DNA from: Areca catechu
Taxonomy: Eukaryota > Streptophyta > Magnoliopsida > Arecales > Arecaceae
Direction of reading: 5' to 3'
Assembly: GCA_021397845.1 (NCBI GenBank)
Contig: CM038052.1
Span: forward strand, 140,063,854 to 140,127,853
Length of the DNA stretch: 64,000 bases
Shown piece after piece: positions 46,666-56,273 of this stretch; the stretch's first letter is position 1, and each line of letters starts with the position of its first letter. The notes beneath the pieces are model-generated. The model worked only from the letters and a program-made list of their open reading frames with translations. It searched no databases and had not been told where the DNA came from. A program made the position numbers and the translations under genes.

Positions 46666-47647
46666 AGTGAAAATGTATTGGCTATTTTTAACTAAAATAA
46701 AAAGAGAACAAGACCTATTAGTACATGAATCATTTAATTCTAATGACTTGAACTTTAGTCTAAAGGTCCTCCCATAATTTTGTTCAAATTGGTGGCCTCT
46801 ATCTCCAATTCAAGGAATTATATTAATTCCTTAATGAGAACAAGAATCTCATAGATAATACATGAGCCTGACTTTAACTAGCCTACCCATGCCCACCTAT
46901 AGGTAGGTTCTTAACCAATTATTTCTGTAAACAATTTTTAATAATTATTTTGCCCCAGGCACCCCTCCAGCAGATCTTCGGATCTTCACTAAAAATTCTA
47001 GTTAGGTCCTACCCCTTAACATGACCATACGTAGTGCTTCTAATCCATGAATGGTCAAGCTCAACTTGGCTAGCTCACTTAACAACTATTAAGAAAGTTG
47101 CACTAAACCATCATGATATGAATGATTATTTCAATAGCCAATTGAGCACTGGGTCTTTGAACCTCAATGATCATCTTAACTATTGAACCCATTACCATCC
47201 TCTTAAATGGAGGCTATGACTTGGTTTTCTCCATAACTTTATCAATTTTAGAGATCTAATAATTTAGAAATTTTTATTAATGGTTTAAAATGTGAAGACA
47301 TGGACCAATTCCCTTATTGACTTCAAGAAGTTTATGAAGAGGGTTGAAGACATAATTGTTTAAAGGGCATATAGCTTAGACAAGCCGATCATCCTTATTG
47401 TCATTGGTTAACTTGAATCAATAAGCTATATAATCAAAAACTAATTGACCATATTGGCCAGGTAGGTGAGATCAATGGGAGGGTTCTGTCATTAACTACT
47501 TTTGCTAGACACTAAATAAGTTGTACAGGTAAGAGGTAGCCCTAATTAATAACCATGATCAAATACTAAATTTTTCTTAGATACCATTGGTTCATCAAAT
47601 TTGATTAAACTAGCCTAATGACTCAGGTCTAACCACTGAGACATAAC
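46666..47647 (-). other. Copia-2 leader
   Basis: Non-coding, similar in parts to the Copia-3 leader (42214-43730), for example 'ttggtggcctctatctccaa' here and 'ttggtagcttctaactccaa' there. It stops at 47647 where the SIRE2 LTR begins; the primer site and 5' LTR of Copia-2 are not in the window as far as I can see. Confidence 0.65.
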
Positions 47648-49147
47648 TGTTGACTCCTATCTTGATTTTGATGAATAACAAAATACATAAGTATAATTTA
47701 GTATTAATTATGCATTAAAAGTATGTTTACCAGAATAAGATACACATCAAAGCTATTTTGTATTAAAAGTTCAAAGCTTGTTATCTTATTGAAGAAGCCA
47801 GTTAAATTGATTGAATTTCAAGTTAAATGGACCTTGATATGTAAGAATAACCTTAAAGAACTCAAATCTTGAAGTTGAAAAAGTTTCAGTAGAGTTTCAA
47901 AAAAGTTTCAACCAAGTGTCAACTCATGGAACTGAAGTGTCAACTCAAGATGTTGACTCACAGAAGCTTGAGCTGATACATAGAAAAAGTTTTAGATGGC
48001 ACGCATGAAGTGTGGACTTATGAAGCACAAGTGTCAACTCATGTGTCAACTCAAGTGTCGACTCAAGGCCTGAAACCAGAAATGATATAGAACATGCTGA
48101 ATTCAAGTCTTTCTTCAAGTGTCGACTCATGAAGAAGAAGTGTTGACTCAAGTATCGACTCACCAGAGAAAGTGTCAATGCACTAGTACGTTCCAAAGAG
48201 CTTCAGAAAGCATTTTTGACCTACTATCGACTCAAGTGTCGACTCATGACCTGAAGTGTCGACACCTGCAGGTTTGGATGAACAATAATTATTAGGTTTT
48301 TGAAGCACAGAAATGTTCCTTTTTGTCTTTAATGACTATTTTCACCTCTCTAATGGTCAAAAACAATCAATTAAGACTTGGAAAGGTATTTAAAGTGGAC
48401 CAAACTCAAGAGGGAAGAAACTAATGAAGAACTAAAAGGAATTCATCAAGAGTTCATTACTTTTAAGAAAAGTTGAGCCATCAAGCATTCAAGAATATTC
48501 AAGAAGCATTTAAGTCTATCCATCAAGCATCCATTAAGGCTTCAACAACTTGAAGACAAGCTTTCTTAATAGTAATTAAAGAGCTTCAAAGACATATTTG
48601 CTTATATTTTGAAAGCTTATTGTATTCATCCTTTAAACTTGAATTTATTATTGTTCCTAGTTTCAAGTAATTTGAAACTAGTGCTTAAATTGTTTGTGAG
48701 CCTTGTTTCAAAAACCAACATAGGTTGTTGGTGAGCCATGTGAAAATTAACTAGGTTTTTGATTATCTTGGAAAAACCAAGAGATTTTTTGTGAGCCTTG
48801 TGAAAATCAATAGTTTTTGGTTAGCCTTGTGAAAACCAAAGTATTGTGACTAGTGAGCCCAAAAAATTAATCGATTGTAATCAAGTAAGGATTATAGAAA
48901 AATTCCTAGGTAGACATTGAGAGTAGATGTAGGTGCTTTGGTGTGCACCAAACCACTATAAATCTTTGTGTGTTTGTGATTGCTTTTTTCTTCTTGCATT
49001 TACTTATTATTTCTGCTACATTTTAATTATTAAGCACACAAACACTTGAAATCACTAGCACCTTCATTATTTTAAATGGGCACATACTTGCAACAAGTTT
49101 TAAGAATCTAATTCACCGCCCTCTTGGGTTGCTTCGCCGGGAAACAA
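47648..49147 (+). repeat. SIRE2 5' LTR
   Basis: 1.5 kb from TGTTGACTCC to GGGAAACAA. 47880-48270 has GTCGACTCA and GTCAACTCA motifs, with at least four exact GTCGAC sites. 48690-48850 repeats 'ggttgttggtgagcc', 'gtgagccttgtgaaaa' and similar, a second internal array. The end 'ttgcttcgccgggaaacaa' lies one base before the primer site. Confidence 0.88.
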
Positions 49148-49148
49148 G

Positions 49149-49161
49149 TGGTATCAGAGCC
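49149..49161 (+). other. SIRE2 primer binding site
   Basis: TGGTATCAGAGCC directly after the LTR plus one base. Initiator tRNA-Met type. Confidence 0.93.
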
Positions 49162-49203
49162 AAGTACTCAGCTTTTAGGTCAACCATCTTGAGTTAAAGA
49201 TCT

Positions 49204-50656
49204 ATGGCAGCCCCTTTAGGTTCTAGTGTTATTATGGGTCAAGCCTCAAATAGACAACCTTATTTTAATGGCACAAATTACACGTATTGGAAAACTTGCA
49301 TACAAATTTATATGCATTCTATTGATTATAATTTATGGAAAGTTATTGTTAAAGGACCTCAAATTCCTTCAATTGAGATTAATAGAGTTTCCATTCCAAA
49401 ACTTATAGAGGATTGGGATGAAAATGATATTAAGCAATCTGAGCTTAATGCTAAGGCTATGAACTTGCTCTATTATGCATTGGATCTAGTAAATTTTATA
49501 GGATATCCACATGTAAATCTATGAAAAAAATATGGAATACACTTGAGGTTACTAATGAGGGTACCAATCAAGTGAAAAATACTAAAGCGAATATGCTTGT
49601 ACATACAAGTGAAATGTTTAGAATGGAACTAAATGAATCTATTACTGATATGTATACTAGATTTACTAATATTATAAATGGTATGAGAAGTCTTAGGAAA
49701 ATAATGTATAATGCTGACCTTGTAACAATGAGGATGAAGAAGCACTTATTGCAAGAAAATTCAGAAGATTCGTGAGAAAAAAGTAATTTCCTTACAAAAA
49801 GAAGCCTCAACCTAGTAAGAAAAAAGGAAAAGAAAAAGAAAAAGAGAAGAAAAAGGATCAATCAATTTGCTTCGAGTGCAAGAAGCCTAGAAACTTCAAG
49901 GTTGATTGTCCTCTCCTAAAGAAGTTTAAGAAGAAGTTTAAAAGGAAAGCAATGATGGCAACAAGGAGTAACAGTGAGAACTCCAGTTCAGAAAAAGAAC
50001 AACAATAAGTAGCCAATCTTTGCCTCATGGCTCAAGAAGATGAGGTACAATCTGAACGTGAACTTGATTTTACATTTGATGAACTTAGAGATGCTTTTGA
50101 TGAACTCATGCATGAATACAAATTGCTAAAAACTGAGAATAAAAAGTTGAAGAGGCATGCTAATGCATGTTCTCTTGAAAGCACCAATCTTGCAAATAAA
50201 AATAATGATTTAAAAACTATGATTGATGTTTTAGAAAAACAAAAGGATGCTTTATCTACGAAAATAGAAGTTTTGAAAAGATCCAAGGCTGTTGTTACAA
50301 ATAATGAGCTTTAAAAAAAAAATAAAGACCTTGAGATAGAAAATAAGAAATTCAAAGAAGAGCTTGGCAAAGTTAAACCTTTTTTTGAAAAATTTATATT
50401 CAGTTCTAAAAAGTTAAATTTATTATTGAATAATAAAAGAGCTATATTTGATAAAGCAAGACTTGGTTAAAAGCAGCAAAAGAAATAATTTTTTTTAAGA
50501 ATTTCTTTGTTCCTGCATCATCTAATGTTACATGCTTTAGTTGTAAAAAATTTGGGCATAAAGCATATCAGTGTGACCTAAGAAAGTTAAATAATTCTAG
50601 AAAGGTTTATGATCCAAAAAGAACAACCATTAGTACTGTTGCCACTAGGATCATCA
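49204..50656 (+). pseudogene. gag: SIRE2 gag with two zinc knuckles and coiled coil
   Basis: Starts at ATG 49204, 'MAAPLGSSVIMGQASNRQPY', continuing 'YWKTCIQIYMHSIDYNLWKV' and 'IEDWDENDIKQSELNAKAMN'. It is broken near 49500, then 'MKKIWNTLEVTNEGTNQVKN' and 'DMYTRFTNIINGMRSLRK'. Part of the core is deleted near 49727. The first knuckle CFECKKPRNFKVDC (His replaced by Asn) lies near 49870. The coiled coil 50027-50314 is Lys/Glu/Leu-rich. The second knuckle CFSCKKFGHKAYQC is near 50531-50572. It ends at 50656 in 'TTISTVATRII'. Confidence 0.88.
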
Positions 50657-52161
50657 TGGCCCGTAGCTCTGATGTTTCGAGTTCTTGCCAGGTGCTTGGC
50701 TCTCCGCCTCGTGATCGGCTTGCTCGCTCACTTCAAGGGTCCTTTAAGATAGAGGAAAGCCTTAGGCCGGGGATTCTAATGAAGACATTTCGACGATCAA
50801 GTCAGTTGGACGATCGAGGGGAACATAAATCACTATAGTGGAGAGCTTGGGGGACTATCCACATCGAGAGGGTGATAAGAGAAAAGGTAATGCTCAAAAG
50901 AAAGAGTCTCTGTTGTTTCTTTCTTGCTTGCTTACCTCTACCTACGTTTTCATACGAGTCTTTTATAGGTGAGTGGCCTTTGTTAGCTTCCAGGTTCCCT
51001 CCTTCGAAAGAGGCTTTCCATTACCTACTGTCACCTATCTACCGGGCCAGTTCTATACCTGAGACTCGAGCCATAACATGATGTTGCAATTTCGAAGGAT
51101 GCTGCCAAGGTGCCGCAGGTCTTAGGGTCAAAGGCATAGGGTCCAGGCACCCTGTTATGGAAGTCGCAGTCTCCCAGTCATGCGGTCATCGACATGTCAA
51201 CACACTGCAAGGCTGGAGAGTCTGGGGTCATCCAGATCATGCAGATCGTGTCCACGGCACCCCGTAGAGGGCCTGCGCCCTGGTAGGGCATGCACCACCT
51301 CTCGGAGGCTCTGCATGATTAGGTACTCCCTTGTCTTCATTTTGAATTCCGGCCTCTTTACGCCTTCGGTGGGAATCAATGCTTCGGTTGGTAGGATGGT
51401 ATGCATCGGAGGGGTGGACTCGACCTCAATCATGAGCTAACTTCAGATGGGGGGCCCCCCCGATGAGCCCTGCCTCGACTGGGAGCTAACCTCAGCAGGG
51501 TGGTCCATTCTGGAAGCTTGAGCTCAACCGCGATCGGGAGTTGTCCTTAGTCGGGGGGCTCTCCTTGGAGGGATGGAGTCGAACTCGACCGGGAGCTGAC
51601 CTTATACAGGGGGCCTGTCCAATGAGCCCTACCTCGGTTGGGATCTGACCTCGACTGGCCAGTCTGCCTCAGTCCTTCATCATGTAGCCTTGCCCAGGTG
51701 GCAGGTCCTTTGCCATCATGGCTCACCGTAGGCTCCACGTTAGCGAATGTCACCACATTAGCCCATAGACTCCACGTCAGTGGATGTCACCATATTAGTT
51801 TCCCCCCACTGCTAAGCCCGAAAAATGAAGCATTCGCTCGGGGCGAAGGGAGTAATGATTTTGGTAGCATGGAGGGGGTGCACCCCATCCATTTCTAATG
51901 CCAGGTGTGCTGGTGTTCAGGCGATCGTGCTTCAGCTCCATTTAGATGTCGCCACATCTTCTCTCCACAAAGATGGTTATTAATGCCGCATCGGCTTCAT
52001 GGTAACTGCTCCAAGTTCGAAGCATCGCTCTGATACATGAAATCTCTTGGTTGGCTTGGCATGAGACAAGTCACACATCTACTATAGGCATGAAGCGACA
52101 AGGCTGCAGGCCGTTAAATAGGCATGAAGTGGTAGAAAAATAAAACTTTTGCTCTAGAGCA
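50657..52161 (-). repeat. Tat-type 3' LTR
   Basis: About 1.5 kb. The right edge is set by the polypurine tract: plus strand attctcccccttcctctt follows 'ctctagagca', so the LTR starts TGCTCTAGAGC on the minus strand. A minus-strand TATA (cctataaaag, near 50963-50972) fits the orientation. 51415-51660 carries about five degenerate 50-60 base units around 'ctcgactgggagctaacctc'. The left end is uncertain (TG at 50657 or 50669). It is GC-rich compared with its neighbours. Confidence 0.65.
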
Positions 52162-52274
52162 ATTCTCCCCCTTCCTCTTGGGAAAAGCCTTGAAAAGCTA
52201 GACTCCCTTCCTTCTTTCTTCTTCATATTGTATTGATGAAGTTCAACCTCAAAGACCTTCGAGAGATGTCCTGA

Positions 52275-52793
52275 AAGAGGGCTGTTGTCAAGGCGCCCGA
52301 TGGGGAGCCCAGTGTGAAGGTCTGGGAGGGCGACGCTGACTCCTTTTGGACCAAGGAGATGGCCCATCTTGAAAGGAGGGAGCATACCCTCCAGACTCAA
52401 CTAGAGGAGGAGAAGGCTCGGGCCGTGAAGGTGGTTGAGTGGGCAGCGGCTGTTGCTGTATGGGTGGAGATGGCCAAGAAGGAGGTAGCGGAGGCCATCC
52501 CCAAGTTCATGGTATTCCAGGATTTTAATGACGAGGTCATCGAGGCTATCTTGGACTTTTTCCATCAATGCTTTAAGGACTCCAAGAGCAAGGCCATTCA
52601 CTTCGATGAGCTGAAGGTGCATGACAACATCAAGCCTTCCATTCCATTTCCTGGGCAGTATGATGAGCCTGGCTTCGAGGAGGAGTTGGAGTCAGAGGAG
52701 GCTGAGGCTGAGGTGAAACCCGAGGCCTCCCCGAGCTCCTCGTTGGATGTGGGGGCTGCCCATTGGTTTGGAAAGGAGCTGACTGTTGGCTAA
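52275..52793 (+). CDS. Antisense ORF of the Tat-type element (partial)
   Basis: Open for 173 codons on the strand opposite to the element's pol, between 3' LTR and minisatellite. The first in-frame ATG is at 52359. An N-terminal Glu/Arg/Lys-rich helix ('HLERREHTLQTQLEEEKARA') looks like a coiled coil. It is followed by 'FQDFNDEVIEAILDFFHQCF', which resembles the F-x-DE-x-A-x-F-x-GF-x-C block of proteins from antisense ORFs of Tat elements. The C-terminal part is very acidic ('GFEEELESEEAEAEVKPEAS'). It is shorter than the usual full protein and lacks an upstream start, so it may be a remnant. Function unknown. Confidence 0.5.
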   Translation, partial: KRAVVKAPDGEPSVKVWEGDADSFWTKEMAHLERREHTLQTQLEEEKARAVKVVEWAAAVAVWVEMAKKEVAEAIPKFMVFQDFNDEVIEAILDFFHQCFKDSKSKAIHFDELKVHDNIKPSIPFPGQYDEPGFEEELESEEAEAEVKPEASPSSSLDVGAAHWFGKELTVG

Positions 52794-53099
52794 TGTTTAT
52801 ATCTTCCTTTCCTTTTTATATTTATAAGTCAAGGAGGGCCCTCAGTTTGTTAGGGGCATCTCACAAGGGATGTATAAGAAGTTTTCATATTAATGAAATC
52901 CCTTGGCTATCATTCTACTTCATTCTCTTTTTTTTTTCTTTTTGTTGTCTGTCTGTGGGCCAGGCGGAAGATGGTGGGGCTTGCTTGGAGTTCCCATGTA
53001 ACATCCCTGGACTGTGAGCTGGGCGATGAAATTGCTTGTCTTTGTGTGCCGAACTTCATGAGTTTCCGAGCTTGAAGCGTCACCTCTAAGGCTTTCCAA

Positions 53100-53955
53100 G
53101 CTTTTGTGCTGCGGCTCCGGGCTTGTGTGTTGGGCTCCAAGTGTCTCCAAACATTGGTGCTATTGCTCCGGGCTAAGTGCTGGGCTCCAGGAGTCTCCTG
53201 ACTTTGGTGCTGTAGCCTCAGGCGTGAGTGCCAGCCTCCAGGAGTCTCCATACATTGGTTCTATGGTCTCGAGCTTGAGTACTGGCTCCAGGAGTATCCA
53301 AACTTTGGTTCTACAGCCCCGGGCTTGAGTGCCAGGCTCTAAGTGTCTCCAAGCTTTGGTGTTGTGGCCCTGGTAATGAGTGCCGGGCTCCAGGAGTCTC
53401 CAGACTTTGGTGCTACGGCCTCAGGCTTGAGTGTCAATCTCCAGGAGTCTCCAAGCTTTGGTGCTGTGGCTTCGAGCTTGAGTGTGGGGCGTTGTGGCTT
53501 CCGGCTTGAGTGCGGGGTCTATCGCTCCTAGCTTTGGTGCGGGGCTTTGTGGCTCCCAGCTTTGATGTGGGGCTTCAAGCGTTTCTCGGCTTTTGTGCAG
53601 GGCATCTATGGTTCCCGACATTAGTGCGGGGCTTTAGGAGTTTCCTGACTTTATTGCGGGGTGCTATGGCTCCTGACTTTGGTGTGGGGCTTCAAGAGTT
53701 TCCCGGCTTTGGTGCGAGGCATCGAACTTTCCAGGCTTTAGTGTAGGGCTTCAGGAGTTTCTCAGCTTTAGTGCAGGGCGCTGTTGCCCTTGGCTTTGGT
53801 GCTGGGCACTGTGGCTCCCAGCTTTGGTGCGGGACACTGTGGCTCCCGGCTTTGGTGCAGGGCACTGTGGCTCCTAGCTTTTGTGCAGGGTGCTATGCTC
53901 CCGACTTTTGTGCAGGGCGCTATGCTCCCAGCTTTGGAAGTCTCCTGGCTTGAAG
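53100..53955 (-). repeat. Minisatellite in the Tat-type 3' UTR
   Basis: A degenerate tandem array of about 0.85 kb. The left part has units of about 51 bases built on 'ggctccaggagtctccaga' and 'ctttggtgctgtggcctcag' plus 'gcttgagtgc'. The right part (from about 53480) turns into shorter units of about 28-32 bases around 'ctgtggctcccagctttggt' and 'gcgggac'. Both share the ctttggtgc core, so one derives from the other. Many copies keep an open frame on either strand, which comes from the repeat and is not coding. Confidence 0.85.
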
Positions 53956-53989
53956 TAGGGTAGTTGACATCCTACACAGGTGAAAAATA

Positions 53990-54171
53990 AGATTGCACCA
54001 AAAAAGGAACTTGAATTTGTTGTGGAAGAGACTTACATTATTGGTCGTATATCCTTATGTTTCTGGCATTCCAAGTTTGCGTCAAGCGGAATGCTGTCAT
54101 GCCTAGTGAGGTAGTTGGCCCTGCCCGGTAAGGCTTCGATCACCTGGTAAGGACCCTCCCAATTCGGGGAG
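53990..54171 (-). pseudogene. pol: Tat-type integrase C-terminus
   Basis: The minus strand reads 'SPNWEGPYQVIEALPGRANY' and 'DSIPLDANLECQKHKDIR', the conserved 'LAPNWEGPY-V' end of Tat-type gypsy integrase and the usual closing motif. Just upstream the gene is split by a solo LTR. The joining bases CTCCC occur on both sides, and the reading GKLS-PNWEG is continuous across them once the LTR is left out. Confidence 0.8.
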
Positions 54172-55733
54172 TGTTGCCTTGGTGGCTTTCCGAAGAGGGG
54201 GTGAATTAGGAATTTAAAAAATTTGAATAGATATTTGCTCTTTTAAATTTTCTTGTGTGGTAGGTGATGTGATTCAGAAATTTAAAGCAGAAGCAAGTAA
54301 AGAAGAAAAGGTACAATCATAAACACAGTAATTTTATAGAGGTTCGAAGCAACCTCGCTTCTACGACCACTATCCAAGATGCCACTTACGATTTCCACTA
54401 TATTCACCACCGAAATACAGTTAGATTGTTCTATCGGGCTCACAATCCAAAACCCAACTTGGATTTTCAACTAGGCTCACCAAAATCCCTTACAATGTTA
54501 GTTTTAAAACAGGATCACTAACAACACACAATTGGTTTTTAATCAGGCTCACCAAGAACCTAACAACTCATAAATGAGTTAAAAAAAAGTAAGCAACTAA
54601 TGACAAAGTCTAGTTGTTTGATGGTTGCAGTTGCAGCTCAATAGAAGCCTTCTTAAATGCCCTTTAATGCACTTCAATGGCTTCTTCTTCTTCCTCAATA
54701 AGTACCTCAAGCTTCTAATTAGAGTTGGTGAAGACTTGAAGTCTGACTTGAATGTTCTTCTTTCGTACTCTCTTACTCACAAGATCGTTTAATGTTCAAT
54801 CATGTATTAGCTTATTCAAAGGTTGTCCAAATCCCTCATTTATAGAGTCTTGTACTTTTCTTAGGTGGATATAGTCATTGTAGACCATTAGGACTTGACA
54901 TTTGACCATTGGAGCACTTTTTAAATTCAAAAATGAAGTTCTAGAACTAACCATTACTTGCCTGGAATCGACGTTCAAGTCGGCTCAGATGCTTCGAGTC
55001 TGCTCGGATCCTTAGAGAGTTGACTCTTTACTCTGGTCAAGTCAGCTCGCCACAATCAAGTCAGCTCAGATCATCGGGTCTTCAAAGTTGTACTCTGAAG
55101 GAGTCGGCTCAACTTGGTAGAGTCGATTCTCCTGGATATTCTTTCAGAACTGATTTTCTCTGGACTATGGAGGAGTTGGCTTAGATTACTGAAGGGTCGA
55201 CTTGGATGCCTGACTGAATGGATGCATCAGCTCCGATTGCCTTCGAGTCAGCTCAACTGTCTGATTCAAGAAATGAAGCCTGGATGAGTCAGCTTGGGTT
55301 CCTTCAAGTTGGCTCGGATCTCTACATGGCAAAATCCTTCTACCATGCCACGGACTAGAGTTGGCTCCCTTTACGCAAGTCGACTCGAGTGAAATTTTAA
55401 TAAAAACTTCTACTCTTCTCTAGAAATCATCTAGCGACTCTTAATCACTTATGACTCTTCCCAACTCAACTAACAATAGTTTCTAAAGAATTTTAAGCTT
55501 GAAAAACACACAAAAGCAACCCATTTTCATAAATATTACATCAATTTTTCTTTGGGTTCTTATCTACATGAAACTTTTACAACACTACACATGACATATA
55601 ACAGGGTTGTAGGAGTTCCAATTGAGCATTAAAATCATCCTACAAAAACTTGTAATGCACTTGAAAAGTTGTTGGTAAGATAAATGCAAGCTCCAATGTT
55701 TTGTTTTCATCAAAATCATTCAAGTGGTCAAAA
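54172..55733 (-). repeat. Solo SIRE-type LTR in the Tat-type integrase
   Basis: 1562 bases, flanked by GGGAG on the left (54167-54171) and on the right (55734-55738). It begins TGTTGCCTTGGTGG and has 'gagggggtgaattaggaat' like SIRE LTRs (compare 33135-33175). The minus-strand start region contains 'gattttgatgaaaacaaaac', also SIRE-like. Motifs related to GTCGAC are mostly mutated (54965-55390: 'gagtcggctc', 'gtcgactcg'). No internal region, hence solo. The right terminus (TCAAAA) is non-canonical. Confidence 0.8.
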
Positions 55734-56273
55734 GGGAGAGTTTCCCACACTCCCCCGATTGGGATGCTTCCGCTTGCTTGAGCATGAGGTCGCCTGCTGG
55801 TATGCTGCAATTCGGAGTTGGGCTTTATCCGTTCTCTTATCTAGCAAATCGTGGTTGAGGAGGAGATGTGCCAAATTTTCGACTTCGTTGTATTACTTTA
55901 TACGGAGCATGGGCAGGCCGAGTTCCATCGGGATTACTGCTTCAGTCTCGAAGATGAGGTTGAAGGGAATCTCCCTAGTGTCCGTAAGGGGAGTGGTGTG
56001 GTAGGCCCACAGCACGCGGGGTAGCTCATTCACCAATCGGCCCTTATCTTTGTCCAACCTTATGCGAAGCTCTTGCAGGATGGTGCGGTTAGTCAATTTA
56101 GCCTCTCCATTCATTTGAAGATGAGCCACCGAGGTAAAGTAGTGGTGGATGCCAAGATCGGAGCAAAATTTTTTGAAGGCCCGATTGTCGAACTGCTTCT
56201 CCTTGTCAGTGATGAGTGTGTGCGAGAAGCCGTATCTATAGATTATGGATTTCCAGAAGAAAGATTGGATGGT
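55734..56273 (-). pseudogene. pol: Tat-type integrase core
   Basis: Minus strand: 'FFWKSIIYRYGFSHTLITDK' (second Asp), 'FDNRAFKKFCSDLGIHHYFT', 'HLQMNGEAKLTNRTILQELR', 'LPRVLWAYHTTPLTDTREIP' and 'FNLIFETEAVIPMELGLPML'. The usual NGQAE-V is NGEAKL, so the catalytic Glu is replaced by Lys. A frame change near 55890 leads to 'RIAAYQQA'. The zinc domain and first Asp are absent: the sequence is cut at about 56273. Confidence 0.85.

Larger units (their letters stand above)
22034..47647 (-). mobile_element. Copia-2, old Ty1/copia element, split in three
   Basis: Minus strand. Pieces from 3' to 5' are: LTR remnant 22034-22274, RNase H and RT 22275-23773, integrase to protease 34564-35967, gag 46050-46665 and leader to 47647. 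The reading is broken exactly where SIRE1 (23780-34557) and Copia-3 (35968-46049) inserted, each with a short target duplication. It belongs to the same broad family as Copia-3. The 5' LTR is not seen: SIRE2 begins at 47648. It is among the oldest layers in the window. Confidence 0.85.
47648..50656 (+). mobile_element. SIRE2, 5' part of a SIRE-type copia
   Basis: Plus strand: LTR, primer site and gag, then cut at about 50656 by the LTR of the Tat-type element. Family membership follows from the LTR start (close to the SIRE1 LTR start: 'ttgattttgatgaataacaa') and from gag, which matches SIRE1 gag in start, core, zinc knuckles and coiled coil. Protease, integrase and RT are missing. Confidence 0.85.
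50657..56273 (-). mobile_element. Tat-type Ty3/gypsy element, 3' half
   Basis: Minus strand. From 5' to 3': integrase core (55734-56273), integrase C-terminus (53990-54171), minisatellite (53100-53955), a plus-strand, i.e. antisense, open frame (52275-52793), polypurine tract (52162-52178) and 3' LTR (about 50657-52161). An antisense frame and tandem repeats between pol and the 3' LTR are known features of Tat-lineage elements. The 5' half is lost where a gypsy LTR begins at about 56274. A solo SIRE-type LTR splits the integrase. Confidence 0.75.

Noticed and set aside
50656..51440. Several short frames (60-86 codons) on both strands
   Set aside because: They fall inside the GC-rich Tat-type LTR with internal repeats and have no recognisable product.
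52037..52060. 'gctctgatacatgaaatc' near 52030 as a primer site followed by another LTR
   Set aside because: The primer match fails after gatac (CATG instead of CA), and the true LTR edge is better set by the polypurine tract at 52162.
53100..53955. CRISPR-like array
   Set aside because: Units are degenerate and contiguous without unique spacers, and the context is a plant retrotransposon 3' UTR.
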